DNA of 64,000 bases from NCBI GenBank assembly GCA_964453855.1, contig CAYVRN010000005.1:1-64000 (forward strand), read 5' to 3'. Positions 62,986-64,000 of this stretch are shown one piece after another. The notes below the pieces were generated by a model. That model worked only from the letters and a program-made list of their open reading frames with translations. It was not told the origin of the DNA and did no database searches. The stretch is from JASMHC01 sp964453855 (GTDB lineage Bacteria > Pseudomonadota > Alphaproteobacteria > Rhodobacterales > Rhodobacteraceae). How positions within the stretch are numbered: position 1 is the stretch's first letter; every line of letters starts with the position of its first letter. The position numbers and the translations under genes were made by a program.

Positions 62986-63959
62986 CCTATCGCATCGACT
63001 GCCTTCAATACGCTAATTGGTCAGAAAAAGTCTTTCGCCAGATGCGCGAAGGCGGGGTCGATGCGGTTCATGTGACGATCTCTTATCACGAAAACTTTCG
63101 CGAAACGGTTCTGAACGTCGAAAAGTGGAACCGCTGGTTTGAGCAGTATCCCGATCTTATCTTTCATGGAGAGTATGCCTCGGATGTGAAGAAAGCGCGC
63201 GAAACCAGACGGACGGCGATTTTCTTTGGCTTCCAGAACCCCTCGCCGATTGAGGATGATATTGGCTTGGTCGAGGTCTGGCACAAGCTGGGTGCGCGTT
63301 TCATGCAGTTGACCTATAACAACCAATCGCTATTGGCGACGGGATGCTATGAGGCCGAAGACATGGGGCTAACCCGCATGGGCAAGCAAGTCGTCAAGGA
63401 AATGAACCGCGTTGGGCTGGTCGTGGACATGAGCCACTCGGCGGATCGCAGCACGATTGAGGCGGCGGAGTTTTCCGAGCGTCCGATTGCGATCACCCAC
63501 GCCAACCTACATTCGTGGCAGCCTGCGTTGCGCAACAAACGCGATGACGTAGTTCGCGCAGTCACCGAAAACGGCGGCATGATGGGCTTTTCGCTCTATC
63601 CGCACCACCTTAAGGGCAAGGGCGACTGCACGCTGGAAAGCTTCTGCGAGATGATCGCGGATGCCGCTGACAAGTTCGGGGCCGAACATTTCGGCATCGG
63701 GTCGGACCTGTGTCAGGATCAACCCGACAGCGTGGTAGAATGGATGCGCGTGGGCCGCTGGACGAAAGAAATCGATTATGGCGAGGGTTCGGCCAGTGCG
63801 CCGGGCTTTCCGCCCATGCCGCATTGGTTCGAGGACAACCGCCATTTTGGTAACATCGAGGCTGGTTTGAAAGCCAAAGGATTCAACGACCAGGACGTCG
63901 CGGGCTTGATGGGCAACAACTGGTTCCGGTTCTTCGAGAACAATTTCAGCCCGGCGTAA
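62982..63959 (+). CDS. M19 (renal dipeptidase)-family protein with altered metal site
   Basis: A 325-residue TIM-barrel protein of the membrane-dipeptidase family: LGARFMQLTYNNQS, MGKQVVKEMNRVGLVVDMSHSADRST, ITHAN and GIGSDLCQD. The first metal motif HxD is absent (IDCLQY at the N-terminus), and the bridging Glu position reads Gln in FGFQNPSPIE; the two later His (MSHS, ITHAN) and the Asp of GSDL remain. So a normal two-zinc dipeptidase reaction is doubtful. ATGA overlap with the aldehyde dehydrogenase gene. Confidence 0.85.
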   Translation: MTYRIDCLQYANWSEKVFRQMREGGVDAVHVTISYHENFRETVLNVEKWNRWFEQYPDLIFHGEYASDVKKARETRRTAIFFGFQNPSPIEDDIGLVEVWHKLGARFMQLTYNNQSLLATGCYEAEDMGLTRMGKQVVKEMNRVGLVVDMSHSADRSTIEAAEFSERPIAITHANLHSWQPALRNKRDDVVRAVTENGGMMGFSLYPHHLKGKGDCTLESFCEMIADAADKFGAEHFGIGSDLCQDQPDSVVEWMRVGRWTKEIDYGEGSASAPGFPPMPHWFEDNRHFGNIEAGLKAKGFNDQDVAGLMGNNWFRFFENNFSPA

Positions 63960-63976
63960 CTCCGGCCATAAGGGAG

Positions 63977-64000
63977 ATGAATGACATGCTTGCTCAAACT
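63977..64000 (+). CDS. Start of a further cluster gene (partial)
   Basis: AGGGAG at 63971-63976 is followed by ATG at 63977, 63981 and 63986; the frame of 63977/63986 reads MNDMLAQT to the window edge. A start is likely (63986 best spaced) but product unknown. Confidence 0.4.

Noticed and set aside
1..64000. tRNA, rRNA, CRISPR array, prophage, toxin-antitoxin or restriction system.
   Set aside because: No cloverleaf with conserved T-loop, no regularly spaced repeats, no transposase, integrase, capsid or nuclease-methylase gene was seen on either strand.

Overview
The window is a piece of an alphaproteobacterial chromosome, almost certainly a marine Rhodobacteraceae (Roseobacter-group) member. 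This rests on protein sequence character (Aap general amino-acid transporter, ATP12 chaperone, UbiK-like factor, TRAP solute receptor, Hint-domain protein, MJ0042 zinc-ribbon gene beside ftsEX), dense ATGA/TGATG gene overlaps and moderate-to-high GC. No rRNA, tRNA, CRISPR array, prophage or intact insertion sequence was recognised. One run of 100 Ns (46550-46649) shows this is a draft assembly.

Layout. 1-4.2 kb: 5' end of glmU (-), a VOC protein, a hot-dog hydratase, and a divergent pair (FAD oxidoreductase / MnmD) that looks like a split MnmC, then an EamA permease. 4.2-10.3 kb: lytic transglycosylase (-), dapA, smpB, sseA, an aromatic/aspartate aminotransferase and a rhodanese. 10.4-15.7 kb (-): a frameshifted glycosyltransferase, a di-iron hydroxylase, a PPOX flavoprotein, plsC and ftsEX. 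15.9-21.1 kb: zinc-ribbon protein, lysA, DUF2834, lipoprotein and argH (-), then tlpA and a rhodanese. 21.1-28.9 kb: lepA (-), an unassigned membrane protein with conserved acidic/His motifs, modABC, an MFS pump, YbaN and two small ORFs. 29-37.6 kb: ttcA, an EAL phosphodiesterase, yidC-MOSC-engB-argB, and hydroxylase-ferredoxin-sixA. 37.7-42.1 kb (-): aapJQMP. 42.3-46.2 kb (-): crcB-rluC-gph-ATP12 and a beta-hydroxyacid dehydrogenase. 46.2-47.4 kb: an AT-rich, gap-containing, decayed stretch. 47.4-58.1 kb: a secreted protein, trxB/lrp, a Hint protein, pgeF-midA-lgt, ubiK, DUF4287, AhpD-like, GNAT, cinA-like, sfsA and map. 58.1-64 kb: a catabolic cluster (FAD amine oxidoreductase, TRAP receptor, LysR regulator, aldehyde dehydrogenase, M19 dipeptidase-like protein), most like an amino/imino-acid (possibly hydroxyproline-type) utilisation locus.

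Most of the window is ordinary housekeeping DNA and I do not see a clear-cut new defence, mobile or biosynthetic system. The points most worth following are: the M19 protein whose metal ligands are replaced, with a LysR-operator-like palindrome shared by two promoters of the 58-64 kb cluster; the split MnmC arrangement; the polytopic protein at 23.2 kb; a perfect 16-bp inverted repeat ahead of a 47-residue basic protein; a hairpin touching the modA start codon; a homopolymer frameshift in the glycosyltransferase; and exact 55-bp duplicated flanks around the N gap that point to an assembly artefact.
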